Assembly: GCA_937959285.1 (NCBI GenBank) | Contig: CALGAR010000064.1 | Coordinates: 62,001 to 126,000 of the forward strand | Direction: 5' to 3' | Source: an uncultured Bryobacterales bacterium | GTDB lineage: Bacteria > Acidobacteriota > Terriglobia > Bryobacterales > Bryobacteraceae | DNA length: 64,000 bases | Shown: piece after piece, positions 8,131 through 16,311 of the stretch | Position numbering within the stretch: position 1 is the stretch's first letter | Layout: every line of letters starts with the position of its first letter | Translations under genes and position numbers: made by a program | The notes under the pieces: generated by a model | Databases searched by the model: none | Told to the model about the DNA's origin: nothing | Seen by the model: the letters and a program-made list of their open reading frames with translations, nothing else

Positions 8131-8742
8131 TTAGGCATTCTCCTTCAGGCGCGCCAGCGCGGTAGAACCCGCCGACACGCGGTCCCCCTCGCGGACCAGA
8201 ATCTGCCACTGCGGGCCCAGGAGGACGTCGACACGAGATCCGAACTTTATCAAACCCACACGTTCTCCCATAGTGACAGAATCGCCTGGCTTCTTATAAA
8301 AGACGATGCGGCGGGCAATCAGGCCGGCGATCTGAGAGAACACAACCTCGGTCCCATCGTGGGCCTGAATTGTCACCGTGTTCTGCTCATTCTCCACGGA
8401 CGCTGCCGCTTTGCTGGCCACCATGAATTTGCCCCGCTTGTAGGCGACGTCGGTAATCTTGCCACTAATCGGCGCACGGTTTACGTGGACGTCGAAGACG
8501 TTGAGAAAGATGCTGAGCCGTGTCAGGCCCGCCGGCTCCTTTTTCACCTGCACGACGCGCCCGTCGGCCGGCGAAACCGCAAATGGGCCCTGCGGAATTT
8601 GACGTTCAGGATCGCGAAAGAAATACAGGCAAAAGACAGCCAGCAAATAGAATGGCAATCCGAGCCATACGCTTGTCAGATATGAGACAAGCGCACCGCC
8701 AAGAACGAGTCCGATCGCATAATAGACGCCCGTGATTACCAT
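8131..8742 (-). CDS. psd: Phosphatidylserine decarboxylase (short, PsdA-like type)
   Basis: The 203-residue protein has two N-terminal hydrophobic segments, then FRDPERQIP, SPADGRVVQV, FLNVFDVHVNRAPISG and KFGSRVDVLL near the C-terminus. The Gly-Ser in FGSRVD is the self-cleavage site that yields the pyruvoyl cofactor. The length fits the short archaeal/alpha-proteobacterial class rather than the longer E. coli type. It converts phosphatidylserine to phosphatidylethanolamine and lies directly upstream of pssA. Confidence 0.93.
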   Translation of the reverse strand: MVITGVYYAIGLVLGGALVSYLTSVWLGLPFYLLAVFCLYFFRDPERQIPQGPFAVSPADGRVVQVKKEPAGLTRLSIFLNVFDVHVNRAPISGKITDVAYKRGKFMVASKAAASVENEQNTVTIQAHDGTEVVFSQIAGLIARRIVFYKKPGDSVTMGERVGLIKFGSRVDVLLGPQWQILVREGDRVSAGSTALARLKENA

Positions 8743-8777
8743 CCTGGGAGATCCCTTCCTTTATTGTCGCAACGGAC

Positions 8778-10439
8778 TCAAGGACCGGGCAACGAGGTTC
8801 GCGGTTTCCGCAAGTCAAAGAGATAAATAGAGTTCCCGATTGTACCGAAGGGCCGGCGGCGGCGCAGCCACTCATAGCTGCCTTTCGGAATGTAAAGGTC
8901 GTGCAGGAGTGTTACGCTGATGGCGCCAATGCAATCCATCCGCTCGATCTCTTCCCGGTTCCAGCTCTTGGGCAGGTACTCGTGCCGGATCCCATAGTAA
9001 GCGGGATCTGCATATCCGAAGTACTCCAGGCAAACGGATGACAGCTTTTCACGATCCATGAAGCTTTTGAGCCGCTTCAGATCCTGCCCCCAGTCGATGT
9101 TGGAATCGAGCAGATATCGCGGACCTGCCTGCGGGCCTCCGGCCACGAGGTTGAAGAACGTCAGGTAATTCGGATGAATTCTCGCTGTCTCCACCGCCTG
9201 CAAGCTGAGAAGCGCAATGACTACCGCACGGCGTGCAGTACCTGAAAGTCCGTGGACGATCGCCGCCCCTGCAAGCGCGTAGAGGAACGGATAGACCGGC
9301 AGCAGATGCCGTAGTCCTATGTTGATGCGGCTGGTCATGGACACCGCAAAAAAGACCACCGGCGGAATCACCAGGACGAGCCAGGGAAACGGGATCTTCC
9401 GCGGAGAATACAACACCCAGGGGAACGCCCGCGCAGCGAGCCAGAGGAGCAGCAGCAAGGCGAGCAGCAGAGCCGTCGTCGACTTGACTGCAAAAGCGAC
9501 AGGGAAGTAGTACCACCATCCCTTATCCGAAATCTCGCCGAGCAAGTAGGAGGGATGACCGTCTTTGTTGTGCGTTAAGACTGCGTCGAGTCCGGTGAAG
9601 AACGAATGCCGGGGATAGTGGAACGGCCCGAGCTTGACGCGAGCGATGTGGGGATTCTGCCGCCGGGCGGCGCGGATCGTCTCCGGACCATACACAGCTC
9701 CAAGTGTGAAGAAGGCCGCGAGAAGCGTGACTCCCACAGATAGCCAGTATCTCTTCCAGGGAAAGGCTCTTCCGGCTTGCAGCCATCGCAGGAGCGATAG
9801 CACTGGCAGCAGAACAAGCAAAACGATCAGAGAGTACTTGCTGGCTAAGGCGAGCCCGAGCACGATTCCAGCCGCAAGAGCGTTTCGCAGCGACGGGTTC
9901 AGCACATGAACGGTCCAGACCGCGCACGCCAGAAAGTAGAAAAGAGCGGCAATCAGATCCGTCGTGATGTACCGGCCGTGAGCGATGAGGTTCGGATCGA
10001 GAGCGAACAGCGTGACCGCAACCAGAGCCGCAAGCGGGCCGAAATACCTTCGCGCCCACCAGGCAAGGGCGAGACCGAGCAGAACCGTAAGGGCGATGGT
10101 CGGCAGACGGCCCGCAAGCAGCATCCTATCGGCCGGAATGCGCCCTTCGTACAGGAAGGCCTTCGCGAGGTTGAACTGGTCATTGACAAGGTTCGGGTCG
10201 GACGGGAGTTCTGGCCGCCAGATTAGAAGCGGCGCAGCACTGAGCAACTTCTGCAGAGGCGGGTGCTCGTGGTTCATCTGAAAGGACCCGGTCTGCCAGT
10301 AGTGATAGCCGGCTGTCAGATGCACCGCCTCGTCAAAGGTCTGGCTTTCTTCGAGGATGGAGCTGATCTGAAGCGCCGCCATCAGCGTCAGCAAGGCAAG
10401 GATGAGCGGCAGGAAGGGGCGGTCCGGCGTGCGTATCAA
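8778..10439 (-). CDS. GT39/ArnT-like polytopic membrane glycosyltransferase
   Basis: The 553-residue protein has about ten or more hydrophobic helices. In the first periplasmic loop it shows TFDEAVHLTAGYHYW (Asp36-Glu37) and NHEHPPL (57-62), the hallmark of the GT-C fold dolichyl/undecaprenyl-phosphate-sugar transferases (PMT_2, ArnT). It probably moves a sugar from a lipid carrier onto lipid, glycan or protein at the outer face of the inner membrane. The start is TTG at 10439. It lies 35 bases upstream of psd, may belong to that operon, and is divergent from der with a 35-base gap. Confidence 0.8.
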   Translation of the reverse strand: MIRTPDRPFLPLILALLTLMAALQISSILEESQTFDEAVHLTAGYHYWQTGSFQMNHEHPPLQKLLSAAPLLIWRPELPSDPNLVNDQFNLAKAFLYEGRIPADRMLLAGRLPTIALTVLLGLALAWWARRYFGPLAALVAVTLFALDPNLIAHGRYITTDLIAALFYFLACAVWTVHVLNPSLRNALAAGIVLGLALASKYSLIVLLVLLPVLSLLRWLQAGRAFPWKRYWLSVGVTLLAAFFTLGAVYGPETIRAARRQNPHIARVKLGPFHYPRHSFFTGLDAVLTHNKDGHPSYLLGEISDKGWWYYFPVAFAVKSTTALLLALLLLLWLAARAFPWVLYSPRKIPFPWLVLVIPPVVFFAVSMTSRINIGLRHLLPVYPFLYALAGAAIVHGLSGTARRAVVIALLSLQAVETARIHPNYLTFFNLVAGGPQAGPRYLLDSNIDWGQDLKRLKSFMDREKLSSVCLEYFGYADPAYYGIRHEYLPKSWNREEIERMDCIGAISVTLLHDLYIPKGSYEWLRRRRPFGTIGNSIYLFDLRKPRTSLPGP

Positions 10440-10474
10440 GGCAATATCATACTGCGATGCTATGATGAAGCTCG

Positions 10475-11782
10475 ATGGCGCAGTCCGAGAGTTTGCCCAC
10501 GGTAGTGATCGTGGGCAGACCCAATGTAGGGAAATCCACCTTCTTTAACGCAGTTCTTGGCCAAAGACGTTCGATCGTCGGTGACGAGCCTGGCATCACC
10601 CGGGACCGCATTAGCGGGATCGCCGAGCATAAGGGAAAACGCTTTGAGTTAATCGACACCGGCGGCATCATTCCCAATGACGCCGACATGATTCCTACCG
10701 AGATTTTGAAGCAGGCCCGCTTCGCGCTCGAAAAGGCGAATCACATTGTCTTCCTGATCGACGGACGGACAGAGATCACAGGCATTGATCGCGAGCTGGC
10801 CCAGATGCTGTTAAAGCTTGGGAAGCCCGTAACGCTCGCCGTCAACAAGATCGACGCCGCCTCCCGGGAGTTCCTGGCGCACGAGTTCTACTCCCTCGGC
10901 ATCAAGGATCTGTTCCCCGTCTCGGCGGAGCACCGCCTCGGACTCGACGATTTGCTGGACCACGTGACTCGGGACTTCCCGGCGCAGGAGCCCGCGGAAG
11001 AGGAGAAGGCGGAGACGCCCCGAATTAAAGTCGCGATCATCGGGCGCCCGAACGTCGGCAAATCCACTCTGCTCAACGCACTGGTGAAGGCGGAGCGCTC
11101 GATCGTGTCGCCCATCGCAGGCACAACCCGCGACGCCGTGGACGAGTCCGTTTACCGGGACGGCGTCGAGTACATCTTCGTCGACACGGCTGGAATCCGA
11201 CGAAAAGGAAAAACGCGCCTGATGGCGGAGAAGCTGAGCGTCGTGATGGCGCGCAAACACATCCGGCTGGCGCATGTCGTGCTGGTTGTACTAGACGCTT
11301 CCGAGGGAGTCGTCGGGCTCGACGCGACAATTGCCGGATACGCTCACGAAGAAGGCCGGGCCATCATTCTTTGTGTCAATAAGTGGGACGCGGTCCAGGA
11401 AAAGAACCGCAAAGCCTTCACACAAATGTTGAAGGACGAACTGAAATTCCTCGACTACGCGCCGGTCGTTTTCATGTCCGCGAAGACCGGAGCTGGCGTA
11501 GACCGCTTGTTCCCGCTAGTCCGCGAAGTCTACGATTCGGCATCGAAACGCGTCACTACCGGGGAGCTCAACAGGTTCGTCGAGTCGCTGCATTTCGAGC
11601 CCGATTTCAAAGTGAAGTACATCACTCAAGCGTCGGTCCGTCCGCCAACGTTTGTCCTGTTCACGGATCGCAAGCGGGAATTGCACTTCTCGACCGAACG
11701 CTTCCTGGTAAACCGGATACGGGAACGATTCGGCTTCCAGGGAACTCCAATCGTCGTGAAGGCGAAAGCGGGCCGGAAATAG
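10475..11782 (+). CDS. der: Ribosome biogenesis GTPase Der (EngA)
   Basis: The 435-residue protein has two tandem Era-like GTPase domains, each with GRPNVGKS (residues ~12-19 and ~190-197), DTxG switch boxes and NKxD (VNKIDA, VNKWDA). A C-terminal KH-like domain ends in the basic KAKAGRK. The double G domain is diagnostic. Der acts in 50S subunit assembly. It is divergent from the GT39-like gene and convergent with the permease. Confidence 0.97.
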   Translation: MAQSESLPTVVIVGRPNVGKSTFFNAVLGQRRSIVGDEPGITRDRISGIAEHKGKRFELIDTGGIIPNDADMIPTEILKQARFALEKANHIVFLIDGRTEITGIDRELAQMLLKLGKPVTLAVNKIDAASREFLAHEFYSLGIKDLFPVSAEHRLGLDDLLDHVTRDFPAQEPAEEEKAETPRIKVAIIGRPNVGKSTLLNALVKAERSIVSPIAGTTRDAVDESVYRDGVEYIFVDTAGIRRKGKTRLMAEKLSVVMARKHIRLAHVVLVVLDASEGVVGLDATIAGYAHEEGRAIILCVNKWDAVQEKNRKAFTQMLKDELKFLDYAPVVFMSAKTGAGVDRLFPLVREVYDSASKRVTTGELNRFVESLHFEPDFKVKYITQASVRPPTFVLFTDRKRELHFSTERFLVNRIRERFGFQGTPIVVKAKAGRK

Positions 11783-11819
11783 AAGAGCGGAACGGCCCGC
11801 TGATGCCGATCGCGCTCTG

Positions 11820-13151
11820 TCAGGCCGACGCCGATTCAACATTCATCGGAACGACTTTCGGCTGCAGGCCCGCCTTCGCAAGGGCGATGTAGAGCACGAA
11901 TCCGGTCAGGAAACTGTAGACCACAGCGGGCTGCGAGTAAGCCTTCACCTGCTCGGAGACCGGCAGGAACGGGAGAATACCCACGAGAAAGCCAACAGCC
12001 CAGGCCCCGTATCCTGCGAGATTGATCCCTTCGCGCGGACCGGACCAGCGGCCGCCGGAGAGCAGATAATCCGCCGCCATCGCGCCGCAGATAGGACCGA
12101 ACGACGCGCCGACAATGGAGAAGAACGCGACCAGATTCTCCGCCGCTCCGGTAACAGCCAGCAGGATCGCGACGGTGACCCCGGCCATCGTCGAGGCCAT
12201 GCGCGATACGCCCGGAATCATCGTCGAGAAGCTGTTCCCCGCAATGAAGGCGCAAAAGCAGGCCGGAGTGATGGAAGCAATCGCAAACAAAAACAGCATT
12301 CCGGAGGCCAGGAATCCGCCAAGGGAGCCGATGACGGCGTCATAGCTCATGCTCGTCAATCCTGGATTCAGCCCCTTCGCTCCCGCCACGGACATCAAGG
12401 GAAGGCCGCCCGCATAGAGGATAGCCAGAGCGATGCCGACAAGACCTCCCCACCGCACATCCTGCTCATGACGCGCATTCATTCCGAAGTCCGCGCCCGC
12501 CGCGCCTGCCGTCGCAAAGAAACCGATGACGATCTGAAGCAGCAGCGTGAATGCGACGAAGGCGTTGGGATCAGGCACCGTATAGCTCGCAATCCCCTCG
12601 CGAGTCTGGAAGAAAACCAGCAGGATCATCAGGAAGGGAATCAGATTCAGGAAAAGCGACACCCGCGCAACGTACTGAATGCCCTTCACGCCGATGTAGG
12701 CCATGACGTACCCCCACACAATGGCCACGGCGATGAAAGCGGGGGTGCCGGGCGTCGCATCCATGCCGGCGCCGGTCAGGATAAACCGTGTCGAGAAAAA
12801 GGTGCCGACAGCGAACCAGCCAATCTGCAGCAGCCCCATAAGAAGACCCGGCATGAGGTAGCCGCCTTTGGTTCCGAAGGTGGAGCTGCCGACAACATAG
12901 AGTGGATAACCGGTCTTCATGCCGAGCATCGCGGGCACGTAGTAATACAGCCCGAAGCTGAGTAGTCCCGCGATAAGCAGGGCAAGGAGGCAAACGCCCA
13001 GTCCGGCTCGCTCTAGCGTCCCTTGCGCCATGGACTGATAGAATGCAATCCAAAGGAAAACACCGGCGTAACTAGGCGCGGTGTTGACATACCATGGAGC
13101 TCGGCCGGTGATGGGGTTGGGTCTGGCCTTGGAAAGGTATTCGGGCAACAT
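11820..13151 (-). CDS. NCS1-family (CodB-like) nucleobase/cation permease
   Basis: The 443-residue protein has about twelve hydrophobic segments. The N-terminal APWYVNTAPSYAGVFLWIAFYQ and the glycine-rich helix VVGSSTFGTKGGYLMPGLL resemble cytosine/purine permeases of the NCS1 (Mhp1/CodB) family. The substrate is unknown, with cytosine, allantoin, hydantoin or thiamine-type compounds all possible. No catabolic gene is adjacent to help. The gene stands alone between der and a hypothetical gene. Confidence 0.82.
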   Translation of the reverse strand: MLPEYLSKARPNPITGRAPWYVNTAPSYAGVFLWIAFYQSMAQGTLERAGLGVCLLALLIAGLLSFGLYYYVPAMLGMKTGYPLYVVGSSTFGTKGGYLMPGLLMGLLQIGWFAVGTFFSTRFILTGAGMDATPGTPAFIAVAIVWGYVMAYIGVKGIQYVARVSLFLNLIPFLMILLVFFQTREGIASYTVPDPNAFVAFTLLLQIVIGFFATAGAAGADFGMNARHEQDVRWGGLVGIALAILYAGGLPLMSVAGAKGLNPGLTSMSYDAVIGSLGGFLASGMLFLFAIASITPACFCAFIAGNSFSTMIPGVSRMASTMAGVTVAILLAVTGAAENLVAFFSIVGASFGPICGAMAADYLLSGGRWSGPREGINLAGYGAWAVGFLVGILPFLPVSEQVKAYSQPAVVYSFLTGFVLYIALAKAGLQPKVVPMNVESASA

Positions 13152-13213
13152 GGCTCTCCTTTTTTAAGCAGGGAGCAGTATATCACCGGAGCCGGCAATC
13201 GACTCCCGCAAAA

Positions 13214-13807
13214 TTATCGCCGCGTATACAGATCAATCGCCACGATGGCTGCGCGGCGGATCTGGTCTGCCAGGGAACTGTAAGCCAGGAGGGAAGCGCT
13301 CTCACGGAGGATGACGAGGGCAGGAGACGACGGCTGAATTCGATACTGATCGGCCCGCTCCTGATAGGAGTAGCTGATATAGATTGGGCGTGCGGAGCCT
13401 GCCACCTCCATCAGCCGGTCCCAGTAACTCTGCTTTCGCAGAAAGCGCCGGCGCGAGCCGACCGCCTTCGGCATGTCGATCGTTGCATTTGCGCCGCGAA
13501 ACACGGCGCGCTCGCAGCGCGCGGGATCAAACGGGCGGCTGGGATCCGGATCAGGAAACCGGCGCAGGACGTCTAGAACGGCTTCCGTCTCCGCCTCGAT
13601 TCCTTCCCAGCGAAACCGCGATGCTCCGTTGACCAGAGTTCCTCGCCGCAGCAAGTCCCGGATTCGGTCCACATCCTTCCCTGTAATGCCCAGCATCACC
13701 TCGAACAGTTCAAGGATGGGAAGATCCCGGACGACAACAGGTGTCAGCGCGATGGCTCCCGCCGCCTCCGTACTGAGCTTGATGCGGATTGTCTCCGGTA
13801 GCGCCAT
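13214..13807 (-). CDS. Conserved-looking hypothetical protein
   Basis: The 197-residue soluble protein starts at the ATG at 13807 (GGAG eight bases upstream); a longer frame from 13861 is less likely. It opens with MALPETIRIKLSTEAAGAIALTPVVVRDLPILELFEVML and has a basic central part (VGSRRRFLRKQSYW). No membrane segment or known motif is visible. It is divergent from the next gene, whose start lies only 56 bases away, so the two may share control. Confidence 0.65.
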   Translation of the reverse strand: MALPETIRIKLSTEAAGAIALTPVVVRDLPILELFEVMLGITGKDVDRIRDLLRRGTLVNGASRFRWEGIEAETEAVLDVLRRFPDPDPSRPFDPARCERAVFRGANATIDMPKAVGSRRRFLRKQSYWDRLMEVAGSARPIYISYSYQERADQYRIQPSSPALVILRESASLLAYSSLADQIRRAAIVAIDLYTRR

Positions 13808-13863
13808 TCCGTTTTGCTCCAGTGTAGCAGCGGGCGTCCAACCGCTCGTGCCACAATACAAGC

Positions 13864-14139
13864 GTGACGGACCTCGATAAGGTCAAAGCCGAAATTCTCC
13901 GCTACGAGCACGCTTTGATCGACATTTCTGCCAGCCAGGACGAAACAGGTGAGATTCGGCTAATGCTCTCCGCAAAGTCAAGACCCGAGGCCGTGCATTC
14001 CTATTCAGCGCCGATTCATCCGCGTGATGTTGCCCACAGTCAGTTTCCGTGGACTTTCCAGCGCTATCTGTACGACTGCATCCACGATTACATGGTGGAG
14101 CTGTTCGTAAAAACCCCGCAGACCCGTGACAAGTCTTGA
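13864..14139 (+). CDS. Small hypothetical protein upstream of MidA-like methyltransferase
   Basis: The 91-residue protein has a GTG start. The sequence MTDLDKVKAEILRYEHALIDIS suggests an N-terminal helix, then an aromatic-rich part (SQFPWTFQRYLYDCIHDYMVELF). No family is recognised. Its last 14 bases overlap the start of the methyltransferase gene, which implies co-translation and perhaps a functional link. Confidence 0.6.
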   Translation: MTDLDKVKAEILRYEHALIDISASQDETGEIRLMLSAKSRPEAVHSYSAPIHPRDVAHSQFPWTFQRYLYDCIHDYMVELFVKTPQTRDKS

Positions 14140-15100
14140 AAGACAACTGCGGGAAGAGATTGCCGCCTCTGGACCGATCTCCTTCGCTCGCTTCATGGAC
14201 ATCGCCCTGTATCACCCGGAGCATGGCTACTATCGCAGGGGACGGAACGTCTTCGGCCGCGATGGCGATTTCTATACGGCGGAGCAGATTCAGCCCGTCT
14301 TTGGAATCCTCGTTCGAGCGCTGGTGGCCTCCCTGTGGCGCCAGATGAACGAGCCGGCCGATTTTCAGGTGGTGGAACTTGGCGCCGGGCGAGCCGAAAT
14401 GGCAGAGGCGTTCGCCTCCTTCCCATACGTGCCGGTGGATTGGTCGCGGCAAGTGCTGCCGGATCGCTTCCAGGGAGTCGTGTTTGCCAATGAGTTCTTC
14501 GATGCCCTGCCAGTGCACGTTCTCCGCCGGAGAAACGGAAGCTACAACGAGATGCTGGTCACGCACGACGGTGATCGCTTCAGATGGATTGAAGGTGGCA
14601 AGGCGGCGGACGAACTCGAGGAGTATGCGCGGCATTACACCGCGGATACGGAAGAGATGGAAATCGTCGAGGTCAACCTGGAAGCTCTACAGTGGATTGA
14701 GCGCATTGCGCGGCGCCTGGAGAACGGCTACGTCGTCCTGATCGACTACGGCTACACGCGGTGGGAATCCGCCCGGTTTCGCTCAGGCACTCTGATGTCC
14801 TACCAGCGTCATGTCGCGACGGATGATGTACTGTCGGATCCGGGCGATAAGGATATAACCAGCCACGTGAATTTCACTGCGCTCGAAGGGGCTGCCCATG
14901 CAAATGGTCTCGATGTCATCCGTTTTGAGACTCTGTCCCAGACGTTATTAAGGGCGGGTGAAGCGGACCATTTTGCGGAAGCGCTGCGCGGAGGCTCGGA
15001 CAGAGAGACGGTCCGGCGGCAGTTGCAGTTAAAAACTCTGTTGTTTGGGATGGGTCAGACGTTCAGGACGATGGTGATGCAGAAGGGTGGGGCCAAATGA
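14126..15100 (+). CDS. MidA/NDUFAF7-type SAM-dependent methyltransferase (DUF185)
   Basis: The 324-residue protein matches the DUF185 family by ISFARFMDIALYHPEHGYYRRGRNVFGRDGDFYTA at the N-terminus, VVELGAGRAEMAEAF as the SAM motif, and VFANEFFDALPVHVLRRRNG. In mitochondria the family member NDUFAF7 dimethylates an arginine of complex I; the bacterial target is usually unknown. The start is GTG (GTG ACA AGT), overlapping the upstream small gene by 14 bases. A strong hairpin terminator follows at once. Confidence 0.9.
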   Translation: MTSLERQLREEIAASGPISFARFMDIALYHPEHGYYRRGRNVFGRDGDFYTAEQIQPVFGILVRALVASLWRQMNEPADFQVVELGAGRAEMAEAFASFPYVPVDWSRQVLPDRFQGVVFANEFFDALPVHVLRRRNGSYNEMLVTHDGDRFRWIEGGKAADELEEYARHYTADTEEMEIVEVNLEALQWIERIARRLENGYVVLIDYGYTRWESARFRSGTLMSYQRHVATDDVLSDPGDKDITSHVNFTALEGAAHANGLDVIRFETLSQTLLRAGEADHFAEALRGGSDRETVRRQLQLKTLLFGMGQTFRTMVMQKGGAK

Positions 15101-15103
15101 AAA

Positions 15104-15125
15104 CGGCCCCGATCTCTCGGGGCCG
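15104..15125. terminator. Hairpin terminator between convergent genes
   Basis: CGGCCCCGA and TCGGGGCCG form a perfect 9-bp stem with a TCTC loop, starting three bases after the MidA-like stop and followed by a short T run. On the other strand it lies just past the stop of the Lys-rich peptide gene, so it can serve both. Confidence 0.75.
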
Positions 15126-15153
15126 CCTTTGGTAGCTTACTGCCGCGATCTGC

Positions 15154-15225
15154 TTACTTCTTCTTCTTCGGCGCAGCCTTCTTCGCCGCGGCCTTCTTCG
15201 CGGCCTTCTTCGTTGCGTTCTTCAT
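15154..15225 (-). CDS. Lys/Ala-rich histone-H1-tail-like micropeptide (23 aa)
   Basis: The very short open frame starts with MKNATKKAAKKAAAKK, continues AAP and ends in four lysines, followed by TAA. In composition and KKAA repeats it resembles the tail of histone H1 and of bacterial Hc1/AlgP-type proteins. Three signals support a real gene. A good Shine-Dalgarno (aggga) sits about nine bases before the ATG. A near-consensus sigma-70 promoter lies at 15282-15310 on the same strand. A strong hairpin terminator follows (15104-15125). DNA or RNA compaction is the natural guess. An alternative is that the frame is a leader or part of a small RNA. Confidence 0.6.
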   Translation of the reverse strand: MKNATKKAAKKAAAKKAAPKKKK

Positions 15226-15527
15226 CGATCGATTCTCCCTAACATCAGTGATTGCGATCTCTCGTATCGCAGTGTGATTCATATATAAGGTTGTTCCAGG
15301 CGAATGTCAAGAAAAAAAACTTTACGAACAACAGCCTCAAAATCCGCTAATCAAGCTGCCACAACATAAAACATCGAAAGTAAGATTTGTTTCACCTTCA
15401 CATGACTTTGAAGGATGAAAGATACTTTATTGAGAGTGTCGAATTGATGACCGGGAAGCACAGATACATTTCCCTCAACTCTTGGGCTTCGCCTCAAGGC
15501 GCCTCCCGGCCCGGCATCTCCAGCGGA
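15226..15527. other. Intergenic region with promoter and leader of the Lys-rich peptide and upstream region of rlpA
   Basis: These 302 bases lie between the divergent peptide and rlpA genes. Besides the minus-strand promoter, the peptide leader contains an inverted repeat TGCGAT/ATCGCA (15253-15258 and 15266-15271) that could form a hairpin in the 5' untranslated region. The right half is AT-rich. It holds an open upstream extension of rlpA that I do not regard as translated. No clear rlpA promoter is seen. Confidence 0.5.
15282..15310 (-). promoter_or_regulatory. Sigma-70-type promoter for the Lys-rich peptide
   Basis: On the minus strand TTGACA (15310-15305) is followed after exactly 17 bases by TATATA (15287-15282): a perfect -35 box and a strong -10. 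Transcription would start near 15275, giving a leader of about 50 bases before the ATG at 15225. Confidence 0.7.
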
Positions 15528-16187
15528 ATGCGGAGCCGCACTCTCGCAGCGGGCCTCGCGCTCCTTGGTTTCCTTCTGGCCGGCTGCGGCAAGAAGCCCA
15601 AAGTGCGAGTCCCGATCGCTCCGGTAATCGGAGCCACCGAAGAAGGGATCGCAAGCTGGTATGGGCATCCTTACCATGGCAGGCGGGCCGCGAACGGCGA
15701 GATCTATGACATGGAGAAGCTGACCGCCGCTCACCGCACGCTGCCCTTTGGCACATGGGTCCGCGTGGAGAATCTGTCGAACAACCGGACTGTCACCGTA
15801 CGAATTAATGACCGTGGCCCGTTCGTCGACGGACGCATCATCGACCTGTCGCGGGCAGCAGCGCGCGAGATCGATATGATCGGCCCGGGCACGGCCAAAG
15901 TTCGCCTTGTGGTCACAGCTCGTCCACAAGACGCTCCAGCCGAGGACGTTTACCAGGTCCAGGTCGGCGCCTTTAGGGAGAAGAAGCGAGCCGAGAAAGT
16001 CCGCGGCGAGATGCGGCGGCGCTATAAATTCGCCGAACTCGCGGTTCGCGAGGGAGAGCCGCCTCTTTGGCGTGTGCTCGTTGGCGAAAAGGTCGGGATT
16101 GATGAGGCGAACGAACTGGCTCGGAAACTTCGGGCAGAGTACGGCGCCGCTTTCGTGGTCCGGGTCGACGACGCTCCGGCGAAGTAG
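15528..16187 (+). CDS. rlpA: RlpA-family lipoprotein with DPBB and SPOR domains
   Basis: I chose the ATG at 15528 because it gives a lipoprotein leader ending in LLAGC (Cys20); an upstream in-frame ATG at 15387 would bury it. The 219-residue product has a double-psi beta-barrel (about 40-130: GIASWYGHPYHGRRAANGE, RINDRGPFVDGRIIDLSRAAA) and a C-terminal SPOR domain (about 141-215) that binds denuded septal peptidoglycan. The E. coli/Pseudomonas family member is a septal-ring protein or lytic transglycosylase; enzymatic activity here is not provable. It lies upstream of a sigma-54 activator gene. Confidence 0.88.
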   Translation: MRSRTLAAGLALLGFLLAGCGKKPKVRVPIAPVIGATEEGIASWYGHPYHGRRAANGEIYDMEKLTAAHRTLPFGTWVRVENLSNNRTVTVRINDRGPFVDGRIIDLSRAAAREIDMIGPGTAKVRLVVTARPQDAPAEDVYQVQVGAFREKKRAEKVRGEMRRRYKFAELAVREGEPPLWRVLVGEKVGIDEANELARKLRAEYGAAFVVRVDDAPAK

Positions 16188-16242
16188 GAAGCGAGCCTGC
16201 GCTTTGAATCCCAAGGGCTGTTCCCGAGAGATGACCCTAAAG

Positions 16243-16262
16243 CGGGGGTAGATATCCCCCCG
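16243..16262 (+). terminator. GC-rich hairpin after rlpA
   Basis: CGGGGG (16243-16248) and CCCCCG (16257-16262) pair around an 8-base loop, about 55 bases after the rlpA stop. No T tract follows, so it may be a weak or factor-assisted terminator, or a structure in the leader of the next gene. Confidence 0.35.
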
Positions 16263-16311
16263 TAATAGAAGGTCTATTCGCACTGATGAGGACTAGTGCC
16301 AGCACAAAAAG

